DNA of 64,000 nt from Sulfurovum sp. (lineage in GTDB: Bacteria > Campylobacterota > Campylobacteria > Campylobacterales > Sulfurovaceae), in the NCBI GenBank assembly GCA_002733215.1, contig NVUY01000004.1, positions 1 to 64,000 on the forward strand, in the 5' to 3' direction. The position numbers and the translations under genes are program-made. A model generated the notes under the pieces. The model worked only from the letters and a program-made list of their open reading frames with translations. It was not told the origin of the DNA and searched no databases. Below, piece by piece: positions 20,340-29,025 of this stretch (the first letter of the stretch is position 1; each line of letters begins with the position of its first letter).

Positions 20340-20465
20340 ATGAAATATATCTACAAAGATGGAAGCTACTATTTTTTCAAAATAAAAATACCCTATACTA
20401 ACAAAAATTATAGTTTCAGCCTAAGAACCAAAAACTATAATGCTCCCCATTTTTCAGACCACTAA
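20340..20465 (+). pseudogene. N-terminal remnant of a tyrosine integrase
   Basis: A 41-codon frame beginning MKYIYKDGSYYFFKIKI and containing SFSLRTKN looks like the start of phage-type tyrosine integrases found in Campylobacterota islands. These open with a short beta-strand domain of this kind. A TAA ends the frame and no catalytic domain follows. It starts 126 bases after the tmRNA 3' end, exactly where an island integrase should lie. A GGAAAGTCAA ribosome-like site precedes the ATG. The call rests on position and sequence style rather than on a search. Confidence 0.6.
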
Positions 20466-20489
20466 AACAACTTTTCTTATTTCATCTCA

Positions 20490-20732
20490 CTATGACACAT
20501 TTTGTAACTTTTTTTCTCCTTTTGGGACTAAATTATTGGCAGCTTGATAATAGACTTCATTTGGTGTTTTATAATCAATAGCTGAATGTAGTCTTTTTGA
20601 GTTGTACTTAAAGATGTATTTTTCTATAGCTTTTTTTAGAATTTTCATATTTCTGTATTCGTTAAGATAAATTTCTCCATATTTAATTGTTCTCCAGAAT
20701 CCTTCAATACAAATATTATCAGTAGCCCTTAA
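20490..20732 (-). pseudogene. IS3-family transposase C-terminal fragment
   Basis: About 80 residues with the end of an IS3 OrfB integrase core: ATDNICIEGFWRTIKYGEIYL, then YNSKRLHSAIDYKTPNEVY. The upstream catalytic aspartates and all of OrfA are missing. The fragment abuts and slightly overlaps the nucleotidyltransferase 3' end in another frame, so a deletion or insertion joined them. No terminal inverted repeat is apparent. Confidence 0.85.
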
Positions 20733-21174
20733 TTTTTTCCAATTCCAATACATCATATTTATCTTTGGTTCTATTCGTAGAAGTTTTATTTTTGATAAGA
20801 TCATTCATGCCTATAAAGTGAATCTCTTCGCCAAATAGACTATTATTTGTTTTGTTCTTCCATGCCACTGAAAATTCAACACCGTCTATATCTGTCAATA
20901 TATCAATTCTCATAGGTTCTATACCAATTTGCAATACAAGATTATCTGCGTTTAAGTCATTTACTGTAATTTCATAAGGTACAGGGAAGTCATTAAAGGC
21001 TTTTTGAATACTCTTTGCATTCTTTGTAGATTTTTCTATCCATAAATCTATATCTAATGTGTGTCTACTATATCCATAGTTGCCCATTGCATAAGCACCT
21101 ACCACCAAATATTTCACTTCATATTTGTTAAACAGTTGCAACATATCTTTATAATCTTCAAAGTAATCCATCAA
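20719..21174 (-). CDS. Nucleotidyltransferase-fold protein (AbiEii/MNT-like)
   Basis: A 151-residue protein with the minimal nucleotidyltransferase pattern: VVGAYAMGNYGYSRHTLDIDLWI near residues 26-48, with the two metal aspartates D43 and D45 in the DIDLW motif. The C-terminal LIKNKTSTNRTKDKYDVLELEK is also typical. Such proteins occur as toxins of toxin-antitoxin or abortive-infection pairs, or as DUF6036-type partners. It is preceded by a small gene ending two bases before its start, which fits a two-gene module. It lies within the decayed island downstream of ssrA. Whether it is active is unknown. Confidence 0.75.
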   Translation of the reverse strand: MMDYFEDYKDMLQLFNKYEVKYLVVGAYAMGNYGYSRHTLDIDLWIEKSTKNAKSIQKAFNDFPVPYEITVNDLNADNLVLQIGIEPMRIDILTDIDGVEFSVAWKNKTNNSLFGEEIHFIGMNDLIKNKTSTNRTKDKYDVLELEKIKGY

Positions 21175-21176
21175 GA

Positions 21177-21344
21177 TTAAGCCTTTGTGTTTCTAAATGT
21201 AATTTTTGTTTTATCAAGTCGTGGTGGGTACTTTCCATGTATCTCAAAGTAATGTTGTGCTGTCATAGATGTCATCATTTTAAAAAGTTCATCACCACTT
21301 AGCCCAAAAATAAAACTATGGTGTGCTTCATCATGCAAAGACAT
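21177..21344 (-). CDS. Small protein, possible partner of the nucleotidyltransferase
   Basis: 55 residues starting MSLHDEAHHSFIFGLSGDE, with a histidine pair and a basic C-terminus. The frame is open to 21488, but the upstream part looks unlike a protein start. No family is recognised. Position immediately before the nucleotidyltransferase (stop and start 2 bases apart) suggests co-translation and a possible antitoxin role, by analogy only. Confidence 0.5.
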   Translation of the reverse strand: MSLHDEAHHSFIFGLSGDELFKMMTSMTAQHYFEIHGKYPPRLDKTKITFRNTKA

Positions 21345-21535
21345 TTTTTTTAAAGTTATAATTCTTTTTTTCTGCTTCACTACACATCCTTGGTGACTGA
21401 TTTCTATCTTTTTTAGTTGTACTATTGTAACATAAATATATGAATGAAAAATGCTGTAATTGTCAACAAAATTATCAGTAGGAAGCACCCATTATCTACT
21501 AACACTTGTATTTTTAGACTTATTGATAACTCTGA

Positions 21536-21952
21536 AGACACTCACATAAGTTCAAAAAGATCTATGACATTTTAGATTTGAAAGTCATTTTCTCTGGTTC
21601 ATCTGCACTTCAGATAGACCATTCAAAAGCCGACTTGAGTAGAAGAGCCATACTGTATCATGTTTATGGACTCTCTTTTAGAGAGTTTGTGGAACTTTCT
21701 CAGGGCATAGAATTGCCAAGCTATCCTTTAGGTGAGATTCTCTCTAAGCATGTAGATATCGCTTATGAACTGTTGGAAAAGTTTAACTTGACACTGCTTT
21801 TTAGAGCGTACCTCAAGAGTGGGTATTATCCTTTCTACTTTGAAAATAAAGAGAACTATCTTGTAAGACTCAACGAGACGATTAATACTGTGATAGAAGT
21901 AGACATTCCTTCTGTTTTCCCCATAGAGTATGACAGCATATCCGTCGCATAG
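21536..21952 (+). pseudogene. Fragment of an AAA ATPase with DUF4143-type domain
   Basis: The frame reads through the ILDLKVIFSGSSALQI sensor region, then SRRAILYHVYGLSFREF, then a DUF4143-like segment up to VDIPSVFPIEYDSI. Full members are about 380-450 residues. Here the Walker A and B part upstream and the C-terminal winged helix are missing, and a stop closes the frame just after DSI. There is no proper start codon, since the frame opens just after a TGA. It is a decay product, probably of the same island. Confidence 0.85.
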
Positions 21953-22012
21953 CTGTTACTAGCTAAATACTTATGCTGGAAGTTGCGGAAAGGAGGAAGT
22001 ACTTGCTGAAAG

Positions 22013-22984
22013 TTACTTGCTAAGTCTAAATTTAGGAATATTTAAAAAGTCAAACTTATCACACAATAGATTTACATCCTTATCGATTGATTCGCCGATA
22101 AATATCATAATAGAGGGTTCTGTATACGTCTCTAACTCTTCAAATGAGACATTCCCAAATGAGTAGTTAACTACAATAGGATTAGGGACATCTTTTACTT
22201 TTACCACACCTTTTACTCTGTAGATACTTTTAGGAATATTGTTTAATACTTCGTCCACATCATTAAACTCAATATCTTCTTTAAGATAAGCTACTTTTTG
22301 CGTGATCGAATCTTTTGTCGTGTGATCATGATGTTGATAATCTTTTGCCAAACCAATAATCTCATCAATATGGTACACACCCTCAAATACTTCTTTATTT
22401 ACAAGACCCTGCTCTGATTTGTTAATGACATAGTTATTAAATATTGTTTTACCTGTCATCGTGTTTTTGATGTTATACTCTTCTTTGATTTGAATCACAG
22501 TGTTTTTGACAGTTTCAAGCTCATCATCATTCACCAGATCAGTCTTGTTCAGTACGATGATATTGGACCCGCCAATTTGATATTTAGCCGTTGAATTATC
22601 TTTATATGAATCAAAGTTTTTAGAATCAACCACACAAATGATACCCTCAACAGAAATACCAAGGTTTTGTAAAGATAAAAAGATAGGGAAAGGTTCAGAG
22701 GCTCCTGAGGTTTCTACAAATATGATTTCAGGCTTGTATTTCTCTATGATCTCAAGTACACCGCTTTCAAACTCTTCGGCCAATTGGCAACAAATACAGC
22801 CTTCAGATATTTCAAGAACCTCGCTGTATACATTAGAAAGTATATTGCCATCAATACCAATATCTCCAAATTCATTTACTACAATAGCAACTTTTTTATC
22901 AGAAAAGTATTTTTTAACTGTATGGGTGAGCATGGTAGTTTTACCCACACCTAGAAATCCTGTAATAATAAATGATTGTATCAT
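22013..22984 (-). CDS. CobW/YeiR-family G3E GTPase (putative metallochaperone)
   Basis: A 323-residue P-loop GTPase of the G3E class, which delivers metals (zinc, cobalt, nickel or iron) to enzymes. Walker A GFLGVGKT is at residues 9-16, the metal-binding CICC at 63-66, a Walker B-type ETSG near 95, and NKTD near 145. A HHDH cluster lies near residue 210. The frame extends to 23050, but ATG 22984 matches the family start (MIQSFIITGFLG) and has AAGG upstream. It lies downstream of the por-like cluster, past a hairpin, and near the zinc-dependent dabA. A link to DabA metallation is inference. Confidence 0.88.
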   Translation of the reverse strand: MIQSFIITGFLGVGKTTMLTHTVKKYFSDKKVAIVVNEFGDIGIDGNILSNVYSEVLEISEGCICCQLAEEFESGVLEIIEKYKPEIIFVETSGASEPFPIFLSLQNLGISVEGIICVVDSKNFDSYKDNSTAKYQIGGSNIIVLNKTDLVNDDELETVKNTVIQIKEEYNIKNTMTGKTIFNNYVINKSEQGLVNKEVFEGVYHIDEIIGLAKDYQHHDHTTKDSITQKVAYLKEDIEFNDVDEVLNNIPKSIYRVKGVVKVKDVPNPIVVNYSFGNVSFEELETYTEPSIMIFIGESIDKDVNLLCDKFDFLNIPKFRLSK

Positions 22985-23100
22985 GTCTGTGCCTTGAAAA
23001 TGAGATTGTCTTGAGTGGATGTTTGTGAACAAACTACTTTCATAACCCAAAGATGTATAAGGGGTTAGGAAAAGAGTCTACAGGTTGTGTGTAGAGAAAC

Positions 23101-23125
23101 AAAAAAAACCACGCCCAAAGGCGCA
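23101..23125 (-). terminator. Rho-independent terminator of the por-like operon
   Basis: On the minus strand, a short CGCC/GGCG stem with a TTTG loop is followed by eight T residues (A run at 23101-23108 on the plus strand). It lies 10-30 bases after the porG stop. The stem is short, so read-through into the CobW gene is possible. Confidence 0.65.
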
Positions 23126-23134
23126 GTCCTTTGT

Positions 23135-23854
23135 CTATTTAGGGTTACCGTTGTTGTGTTTAGAAGGTTCAAGAATTGGCTCAAGACCAACTTCTTTAGC
23201 CCAAGCTGCAGTTAAATCGTAAGCTGCAGATGCAGTACTAAGGTTTTTCTCAATAAGTTCTTGTTTCTTCTTAAATTTCTTTTCAATAACTGAATCCAGT
23301 GTAGCTGTACCACCTGAAGCTGTATATTTCTTAAGGAATCTATCTTTAATTCCTGCTTCAATAGCAGGCTTTCCGATTGTACCAAGTGCTCCAAAGAGTG
23401 CACCTAACATTGCCATGTTTGTTGCAAGTTCAGTACCAGCCTGCTCGATAGCAAACTTAGTAAAGTCTCTTGTAAGTACTTTAACATTTAAATCATCTAA
23501 GATCTTTTTATCTTTAGCAGTTAAAAGGTCTACATCAGAGTTGATGATCACAAGACCATTTTCTTTGATACCAGCGTAAAAAGGCATAGTGTATGATTTA
23601 CCCATAGTAATAACCTGTGGGTGGAAGATCATAATGATATCCGGGTAAATTACTTCACCTCTATCGTAGATAGGCACTGTACCTATTCTTGCGTAACTTT
23701 CAGATGGAGCCATACGCTTTTCAGCACCAAAGAATGGGTTGGATACTGCGAAGTATCCTTCTGTATCAGCAGCAGTTGCTGCAATATGTGCAGCAGTTAC
23801 TGCCCCTTGACCACCAAGACCCGGAAGTCTTACTTTGATTGAATCTTTAGCCAT
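23135..23854 (-). CDS. porG: 2-oxoacid:ferredoxin oxidoreductase gamma subunit, cluster 1
   Basis: Gamma subunit of a CoA-acylating, ferredoxin-dependent oxidoreductase, used in the reductive direction to fix CO2 onto an acyl-CoA. The family opening VRLPGLGGQGAVTAAHI is at residues 8-24, and EKRMAPSESYARI and ATNMAMLGALFGA follow. It is 239 residues long. The start overlaps the porB stop by one base. It is 10th-order similar in layout to its paralogue at 44477. The por name follows the E-D-A-B-G gene order known from Hydrogenobacter pyruvate:ferredoxin oxidoreductase, but the substrate is not proven by the sequence. Confidence 0.88.
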   Translation of the reverse strand: MAKDSIKVRLPGLGGQGAVTAAHIAATAADTEGYFAVSNPFFGAEKRMAPSESYARIGTVPIYDRGEVIYPDIIMIFHPQVITMGKSYTMPFYAGIKENGLVIINSDVDLLTAKDKKILDDLNVKVLTRDFTKFAIEQAGTELATNMAMLGALFGALGTIGKPAIEAGIKDRFLKKYTASGGTATLDSVIEKKFKKKQELIEKNLSTASAAYDLTAAWAKEVGLEPILEPSKHNNGNPK

Positions 23855-24723
23855 TATATACGTCCCTCTTTTTTACATTTTTTCAAGAACTCTTCTGCTT
23901 CTGGTGAAACATATTTGTAAGATGCAAATCTATCTTTATCTTGATCTTTCATTTCTCCAAGTCCTTCATTGGCACTTAGTCCAATCTCAAGAATACAAGG
24001 TGTATAAATGTTAAGGAATGTTGGTCCGACTTCTCTAGCAACCAAGATTGCTTCTCTTACAGCTTTAGCCACTGCTTTAGGAGCAGAAGCTGTCATGTTT
24101 ACAGAGTAATGACAACCAGAAACTTTTGCAAGTTCCCACATTTTAACTTTTTCAAATTTCTTACCAGTAGGTGCCATTTTAAAAACTTGACCTTTTGGAG
24201 TTGAACCTGATTCTTGTCCACCTGTGTTTGCATATACTTCGTTATCGAAACAGATCGTTGTGATCTTCTCTTGTCTAAAGAAAGACTGTAGTGTATAGTC
24301 AAGACCGATATCAACAGTAGCACCGTCTCCTGCTAGAACAACAACATCTTTTTCAATATCTGGAAATCTCCAGTCTAATACTCTTTTGATACCAGTTGCA
24401 ACAGCATTCTGGTTACCAAAGAGTGAGTGTATTGTATGAAGTGCAATGTGTGGGAACATTAAAGCGGTACAACCTGTTGAGTTAACAATGATCGTATCTT
24501 CAGGTTTAGGCAATGCAGAAAGAACGTATCTCAATGCTGCTGCTTCTGGACAACCTGCACATAAAGAGTGCTCTTCAAGCAACTCTTTTGTTTGAGGAAG
24601 TTCTTTAATACCACGTGGTCTATCCATTTTATGAGACCATGTAGCATTCTCTTCAAGATCAATGATCTCTTGAGGCATAATGTCTCTGAATTCCGGATTG
24701 ATCTTATATATATCAATTGCCAT
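23854..24723 (-). CDS. porB: 2-oxoacid:ferredoxin oxidoreductase beta subunit (TPP-binding), cluster 1
   Basis: Carries thiamine diphosphate and a 4Fe-4S cluster. The TPP/Mg motif GDGATVDIG continues into DNEVYANTGGQ. Cluster cysteines are in LCAGCPEA, STGCTALM and YTPCILEIG. The ATG at 24723 is chosen because an AAGGAG ribosome site precedes it and it follows the porA stop directly. A longer frame from 24756 would overlap porA. The resulting length is 289 residues. Alpha, beta and gamma are separate genes, unlike fused PFOR proteins of heterotrophs. Confidence 0.92.
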   Translation of the reverse strand: MAIDIYKINPEFRDIMPQEIIDLEENATWSHKMDRPRGIKELPQTKELLEEHSLCAGCPEAAALRYVLSALPKPEDTIIVNSTGCTALMFPHIALHTIHSLFGNQNAVATGIKRVLDWRFPDIEKDVVVLAGDGATVDIGLDYTLQSFFRQEKITTICFDNEVYANTGGQESGSTPKGQVFKMAPTGKKFEKVKMWELAKVSGCHYSVNMTASAPKAVAKAVREAILVAREVGPTFLNIYTPCILEIGLSANEGLGEMKDQDKDRFASYKYVSPEAEEFLKKCKKEGRI

Positions 24724-24724
24724 C

Positions 24725-25927
24725 TTATGCTCCTTTTTCAGCGTCAATGTGTTCAAATACTTCTTTAAGAATTGCTTCAGCAGGCATACTCATACCACCA
24801 GCAACTCTAGGTCCGCCAATAATTTCTGCATCAGATTTTCCATAAAGTGCAGTTTTTACTTCTTTTTCCAACCAACCAACAACGTTGAATTCAGGTACAA
24901 ATATTTGTTTTACACCTTCTAGTGCTTCAAGAAGTTCTTCCGTTGGGAATGGTCTAATTGTTCTTAGTTTAATCACTTTCGTTTTTACACCAAGTTTTAT
25001 TAGTTCTCTCTCAGCTTCTTTTGCTTGATTAGAAGCAGTACCACAAGTAACAAATGCGATTTCAGCATCTTCAGTACCAGTCACATGAACAAGTCCTTTA
25101 AGGAAGTGTTTAGCGTATGGACGTGAACGTTCTACTGCTGATCTAACTTCCCACTGCCATGAAGCGTGAGTTGCGTAAGAGATGTAGTTAGACTTCATTA
25201 CAAATGGATCTCTTAAGAAACGGCCCGGAGGTGTTTCTGAATCGATCGGAGGTAATGGAGCCTTATATGGCTCATAAGGGAAAAGAGCGATATCATCAGC
25301 TGGTAACATTACAGACTCACGTGTGTGAGACACAAAGAAACCATCAACAACAGTAACGATCGGCACATGCACATCAGGTTTTTCAGCAACGATGAATGCT
25401 GCAATTGTCATATCAAACAGTTCTTGTACGTTTTCTGCGTACCAGATCATACATCCAGTTTCCAACATAAATGTAACTTCCAAGTTATCTGGTTGGATCG
25501 TAAGTGGTGAGTTAATACCTCTAGCCATCAAGATCAGTTGACAGGCAATTCTTGTACCAGACCATTGTGGAAAGTTTTCCATTGCTCTAAGTGTTCCTGG
25601 TCCTGAAGTGGTTGTAATTGTTCTTGCCCCTGCTGTAGCACAGCCAGAAACTTCGGACATTACACCAAATTCATTTTCCCCTCTAAAGTATACACCTACG
25701 TAACCTTCAGCCCATAGTTCACCGATAAGGTGAGCAGCTTCTGACTGTGGCGTAATAGGATACGATACTGATGCATCAACTGTACATCTTTTTACTGCTT
25801 CTTTAAGCACTTCTGAACCTGTCATAAAGTGTTTTTCTCTTGGAGCTTCAAAAAGGAGCTCATCTGCTGTAACCAGTCTTTGTCCAGACCAGTTATGCGT
25901 GTCTGTCATATCTTTAATTGTACTCAT
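24725..25927 (-). CDS. porA: 2-oxoacid:ferredoxin oxidoreductase alpha subunit, cluster 1
   Basis: 400 residues. It has the pyrimidine-binding domain with SYPITPQSEAAHLIGEL near residue 56 and the TTTSGPGTLRAMEN loop near 107. The domain II region follows (AFVTCGTASNQAKEAE, IRPFPTEELLEAL). The opening APREKHFMTGSEVLKEAVKR is shared almost word for word with the paralogue at 46099. The start ATG has GGAG close upstream. It lies 8 bases after the D subunit stop. Confidence 0.92.
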   Translation of the reverse strand: MSTIKDMTDTHNWSGQRLVTADELLFEAPREKHFMTGSEVLKEAVKRCTVDASVSYPITPQSEAAHLIGELWAEGYVGVYFRGENEFGVMSEVSGCATAGARTITTTSGPGTLRAMENFPQWSGTRIACQLILMARGINSPLTIQPDNLEVTFMLETGCMIWYAENVQELFDMTIAAFIVAEKPDVHVPIVTVVDGFFVSHTRESVMLPADDIALFPYEPYKAPLPPIDSETPPGRFLRDPFVMKSNYISYATHASWQWEVRSAVERSRPYAKHFLKGLVHVTGTEDAEIAFVTCGTASNQAKEAERELIKLGVKTKVIKLRTIRPFPTEELLEALEGVKQIFVPEFNVVGWLEKEVKTALYGKSDAEIIGGPRVAGGMSMPAEAILKEVFEHIDAEKGA

Positions 25928-25935
25928 ATTATCTC

Positions 25936-26505
25936 CTACTTACCAAGCTCAGCTTTTACTTCTTTAGCTATTTTGATGAATTTCTCAAGCTCTGAAGAAT
26001 GCTGGTCTCTTAATGTAGCCATTGCATCTTCATGCCCTGACATACTACAAATTGCGATTGTATAACAATCCGTTTCACAACGTACCATCTTAAGTGCAAC
26101 GTTTGCATAGTGACAGTGTACACCGATAAAGATCGCTGCTTTAATGTTGTTATGCCAAATCGTTAAGTTAGGGTGATTTGGATTGATCTCTACTTCTGCA
26201 TCAATTTTTGGATATTTTGGTCTATAATCGTACATTGGAATCATCTTAGCATTAAGTACTTCTGACATCTCTTTGATCAGTGTAGCTTTCTTCTTTGCTT
26301 CTTCGTTGTAACCATATAATACCTGTGGTCCAGGGAAAATAGTAGCATTTTCACTTGTTAACATCACTCTTGCAACTTCTCTCATTGCAGTTTCTTCATC
26401 TACTACACTCTCTAATAAAAGTGCTTTTCCTTCTGGTGGTGTAATTACACCATCATATAATGCCGCAGGATACGGTGAATAATATGCGGGGCCTTGGTTT
26501 GCCAT
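25936..26505 (-). CDS. porD: Accessory D subunit of five-subunit oxidoreductase, cluster 1
   Basis: 189 residues of a family seen only beside five-subunit 2-oxoacid oxidoreductases of reductive-TCA bacteria. As I recall, it is often annotated as carbon monoxide dehydrogenase beta-subunit family. Two phrases are shared with its paralogue at 47302: ATIFPGPQVL near residue 54, and YRPKYPKIDAEVEINPNHPNLTI near 93. GVHCHYANVALKMVR follows. The conserved His-Cys-His and two further cysteines (RCETDCYTIAIC) could bind metal. A PEGKALL segment opens the protein. The catalytic role is unknown. Confidence 0.82.
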   Translation of the reverse strand: MANQGPAYYSPYPAALYDGVITPPEGKALLLESVVDEETAMREVARVMLTSENATIFPGPQVLYGYNEEAKKKATLIKEMSEVLNAKMIPMYDYRPKYPKIDAEVEINPNHPNLTIWHNNIKAAIFIGVHCHYANVALKMVRCETDCYTIAICSMSGHEDAMATLRDQHSSELEKFIKIAKEVKAELGK

Positions 26506-26551
26506 AAGTTCTCCTCTAAATTTTGTTTATTGTCTGAATTAAAGTTAAATT

Positions 26552-26782
26552 CTAGACTGCTGCTGATGTGTCAGGCATTTCCATCGTAATACAATTACGA
26601 TCTAGCATGTCTGTACATACGTATACACATAGTGCACAACCTTTACATCTATCTTCATCTACCCAAGATGTATTCTTATCTTCATTGAACATCAGCGTGT
26701 TTGCCTCTGGACAATATAGTGTACAGGCGTTACATTTATACTCAGAACACATGTCTGCATCAACTTTTGCTATATAATACAT
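26552..26782 (-). CDS. porE: Ferredoxin-like E (delta) subunit, cluster 1
   Basis: 76 residues. Two 4Fe-4S cluster motifs are visible: CSEYKCNACTLYCP near residues 12-25 and CKGCALCVYVC near 46-56, with a further C near 64. It would carry electrons between external ferredoxin and the beta-subunit cluster. It is the first gene of the operon on this strand and 47 bases before the D subunit. AAGGAG precedes the ATG. In the second cluster the corresponding gene is last instead of first. Confidence 0.88.
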   Translation of the reverse strand: MYYIAKVDADMCSEYKCNACTLYCPEANTLMFNEDKNTSWVDEDRCKGCALCVYVCTDMLDRNCITMEMPDTSAAV

Positions 26783-26941
26783 TTTTTCTCCTTTATGGTT
26801 ATAGTGACTTAAACATATATCAATTATAACTAATTATCTTCAATTATTACAACCGACAGTTAGATACTTGATATCAAACAGAATTTACACCAAAACACCT
26901 TTGATTTCTCTTTAATTTAAGATATAACATCAATTGTGAGA

Positions 26942-27029
26942 GTATCAAATTCGAAATAGTAACATGAAGAACTCTTAAAGTTAAGCTTGCGCACAATTTT
27001 ACTATATAAGTAAATTATATTTAAAAAAT
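26942..27029 (+). repeat. Dispersed regulatory repeat, copy A
   Basis: Contains GTATCAAATTCGAAA, then ACATGAAGAACTCTTAAAGTTAAGCTTGCGCACAAT in two pieces, then TATATTTAAAAAAT. The core TTAAAGTTAAG.TTG.GCACAAT is shared with copy B 220 bases downstream and, with more changes, copy C at 48281. Described as repeat and possible operator; the binding factor is unknown. Confidence 0.7.
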
Positions 27030-27120
27030 TTATCTCTGTACTGGCAATGGTTGAGGATGATATATTATGTTAACAATTTATCAATAGCTGATTAATATAA
27101 GATGCTGCCATATAATTTGT

Positions 27121-27247
27121 TACGTTACTACTCAAAACTGATCTCACATGGGGTATCATCAAGCCTTGAAATTGCACATGAGAAACTGTTAAAGTTAAGT
27201 TTGGGCACAATACCTGTTATTAGTCATAGACTATATTTAAAAAAATA
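27121..27247 (+). repeat. Dispersed regulatory repeat, copy B
   Basis: Contains TTACTACTCAAAACTGATCTC, GTATCATCAAGCCTTGAAATTG, CACATGAGAA and TTAAAGTTAAGTTTGGGCACA, then CTATATTTAAAAAAAT. It shares the left half with copy C (ACTACTCAA, AATCTC, ATATCATCAAGC) and the right half with copy A. It lies 155 bases before dabB. Confidence 0.72.
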
Positions 27248-27402
27248 ATCTATAAATACAAAGGTTTTAGAAGGCAATTGTGATAATCTTAGTTGATCAA
27301 ATTTATTTTGATTCTCTGTTCTGACCATGATCAAAGGCAAATTCTAGCCCCAATGAAATAGAAGTTTTTTATGAAATATTTTATGGATTACAGGAGTTTT
27401 CA

Positions 27403-29013
27403 GTGGAAAAACTAGTTTTATTCATTCCGTTCATACCGATTTTAATTGCTTTTTTAATAGGTATGTTAAATACAAAGATATTAATGCCTAAAGTAAGCCT
27501 ATATTTCTCTTCAGGCGTTGCACTTCTGGCACTCTATGGAACATACTATGTCATGAGTAATGACACCGAGATACATGGTTTTGGTGGACTACTTGTCTTT
27601 AACGAACTCTCCGCCATCCTTGTACCCTATGTGGCCATCTTAGGTCTTGTCATTCGTAAGTATGCTACCAAATACATGTGGGATGAACCTGGCTATAAAA
27701 GATTTTTTATACTTTTAAACTTCATCTTTTCAGCCATTTACTTGCTTGTTATGAGTAACAACCTTATCATTCTCACCATTGCATGGCAACTTATGAGTAT
27801 CAGCCTTTACCTACTCATATCATTTAATGTCGAGTCAACATCTGCCATCAAAAATGGTGGATGGACGATGCTTATACATAAATTAGCAGACCTTTTATTC
27901 ATCATTGCCGTGGTACTGACTTACAAGACCTTTGGCAGCTTCGATTTAACAGAACTTAGCCAAATATGGCTAGAAATGTCCCAAAAAGGGTCTGTTGACG
28001 ACCCTAGGATATACGCCATTGGATTCTTGTTCTTATTTGCTGCGATGATGAAATCTGCTATCATACCTTTTCACCTTTGGCTACCCTATACTTCAGAAGC
28101 GCCTACTCCTGTCTCTGCACTGATGCATGCAGGTGTCGTAAATGTGGGTGGTATTTTACTCAATAAAATGGCTTTCTTATTACTTTTAACACCTGCCGTC
28201 CTTAATGTTGCCTTTGTGATGGGGCTTATCACCGCTATCTTTGCAACACTGCTTATGCTGGCAGTTTCTGATGTCAAACGCTATCTTGGCTATTCAACAG
28301 TGGGTCAAATGGGATACATGATCATGGAAGTTGGACTAGGAGCGTTTAGTCTTGCCATCTATCACCTTATGGTGCATGGTATCTTTAAAGCTACCTTCTT
28401 CCTGGAATCAGGTTCCCTTATTAAGCAAGCAAGAAAAGACCCAAATATCCCTAGACGGCTCACGTATGAACTCTTCTGGGAGGAGAAACCTCAATACAAC
28501 AGTATCAACATGTTCCGACTTATTGCTCTGTTTACAGTAGTGCCTGTCATTGCATTTGTTGGGATCAAGTATCTACTTAGCGAATCTGGATTTGAGTTTA
28601 ATGCTGCCATTATCATTCTTGCTTTTGCTTGGCTCACAGGGACGCAGCTCTTTTTATCGTTCTTTGAAGTGACCAAGGCAAACTCACTCAAAGTGTTGTC
28701 TATTCTCATCTCTTCTTTTGTCATTATTCTCTTTACCTACGAAGCCGTTGGACATGCGCTTGAGCGCTTCTTGTATGGGGAACATGGAAAACTGTTCTAT
28801 GAGGCAGCGACACTTCATGTATCATTTGCTATGACAATCCTTATGCTAATATCCATTATGGTTATTGGATGGTATTTTACCTACAAACAGCACTACGTAA
28901 ATGTACCTATAGGCGAACATACCCCAAGTAAAACCAAATGGCGAATCTACAAGTTGTTAGCAAAAGAAGGCTATATATCAGATATGTATGTCAAATATTT
29001 TAAGATTTTTTAA
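27403..29013 (+). CDS. dabB: DabB-like proton/ion-translocating membrane subunit of the inorganic-carbon pump
   Basis: 536 residues, homologous to NuoL/MrpA-type antiporter subunits. In the Dab system it is thought to use ion flow to drive DabA toward one-way CO2 hydration, giving cytosolic bicarbonate. About 14 hydrophobic segments are visible. Proton_antipo_M features are KSAIIPFHLWLPYTSEAPTPVSALMHAG (in two phrases, near residue 210) and VSDVKRYLGYSTVGQMGYM near 288. The start is GTG with AGGAG upstream. No other nuo genes are near, and dabA is in the same operon, so a DIC role is far more likely than complex I. Confidence 0.9.
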   Translation: MEKLVLFIPFIPILIAFLIGMLNTKILMPKVSLYFSSGVALLALYGTYYVMSNDTEIHGFGGLLVFNELSAILVPYVAILGLVIRKYATKYMWDEPGYKRFFILLNFIFSAIYLLVMSNNLIILTIAWQLMSISLYLLISFNVESTSAIKNGGWTMLIHKLADLLFIIAVVLTYKTFGSFDLTELSQIWLEMSQKGSVDDPRIYAIGFLFLFAAMMKSAIIPFHLWLPYTSEAPTPVSALMHAGVVNVGGILLNKMAFLLLLTPAVLNVAFVMGLITAIFATLLMLAVSDVKRYLGYSTVGQMGYMIMEVGLGAFSLAIYHLMVHGIFKATFFLESGSLIKQARKDPNIPRRLTYELFWEEKPQYNSINMFRLIALFTVVPVIAFVGIKYLLSESGFEFNAAIIILAFAWLTGTQLFLSFFEVTKANSLKVLSILISSFVIILFTYEAVGHALERFLYGEHGKLFYEAATLHVSFAMTILMLISIMVIGWYFTYKQHYVNVPIGEHTPSKTKWRIYKLLAKEGYISDMYVKYFKIF

Positions 29014-29025
29014 AGAGGAATGTGA

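Larger units (their letters stand above)
26783..27402. promoter_or_regulatory. 620-bp divergent control region between por-like and dab operons
   Basis: No gene is seen. The AT-rich stretch separates two divergent operons that both serve CO2 fixation. It contains two copies of a segment (26942-27029 and 27121-27247) that recurs upstream of the for-like operon. Start sites cannot be fixed by eye. Confidence 0.7.

Noticed and set aside
20490-20804. A full gene of 104 residues on the minus strand
   Set aside because: Its first 24 residues read the nucleotidyltransferase 3' end in another frame; only the transposase tail is meaningful.
23850-25510. Several open frames opposite the por-like genes
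   Set aside because: They lie entirely inside well-recognised oxidoreductase genes on the other strand and carry no family features.
23135-26782. Cluster 1 as a CO dehydrogenase/acetyl-CoA synthase locus because of the D subunit name
   Set aside because: The other four genes are clear TPP-dependent 2-oxoacid oxidoreductase subunits; no catalytic CODH subunit is present.
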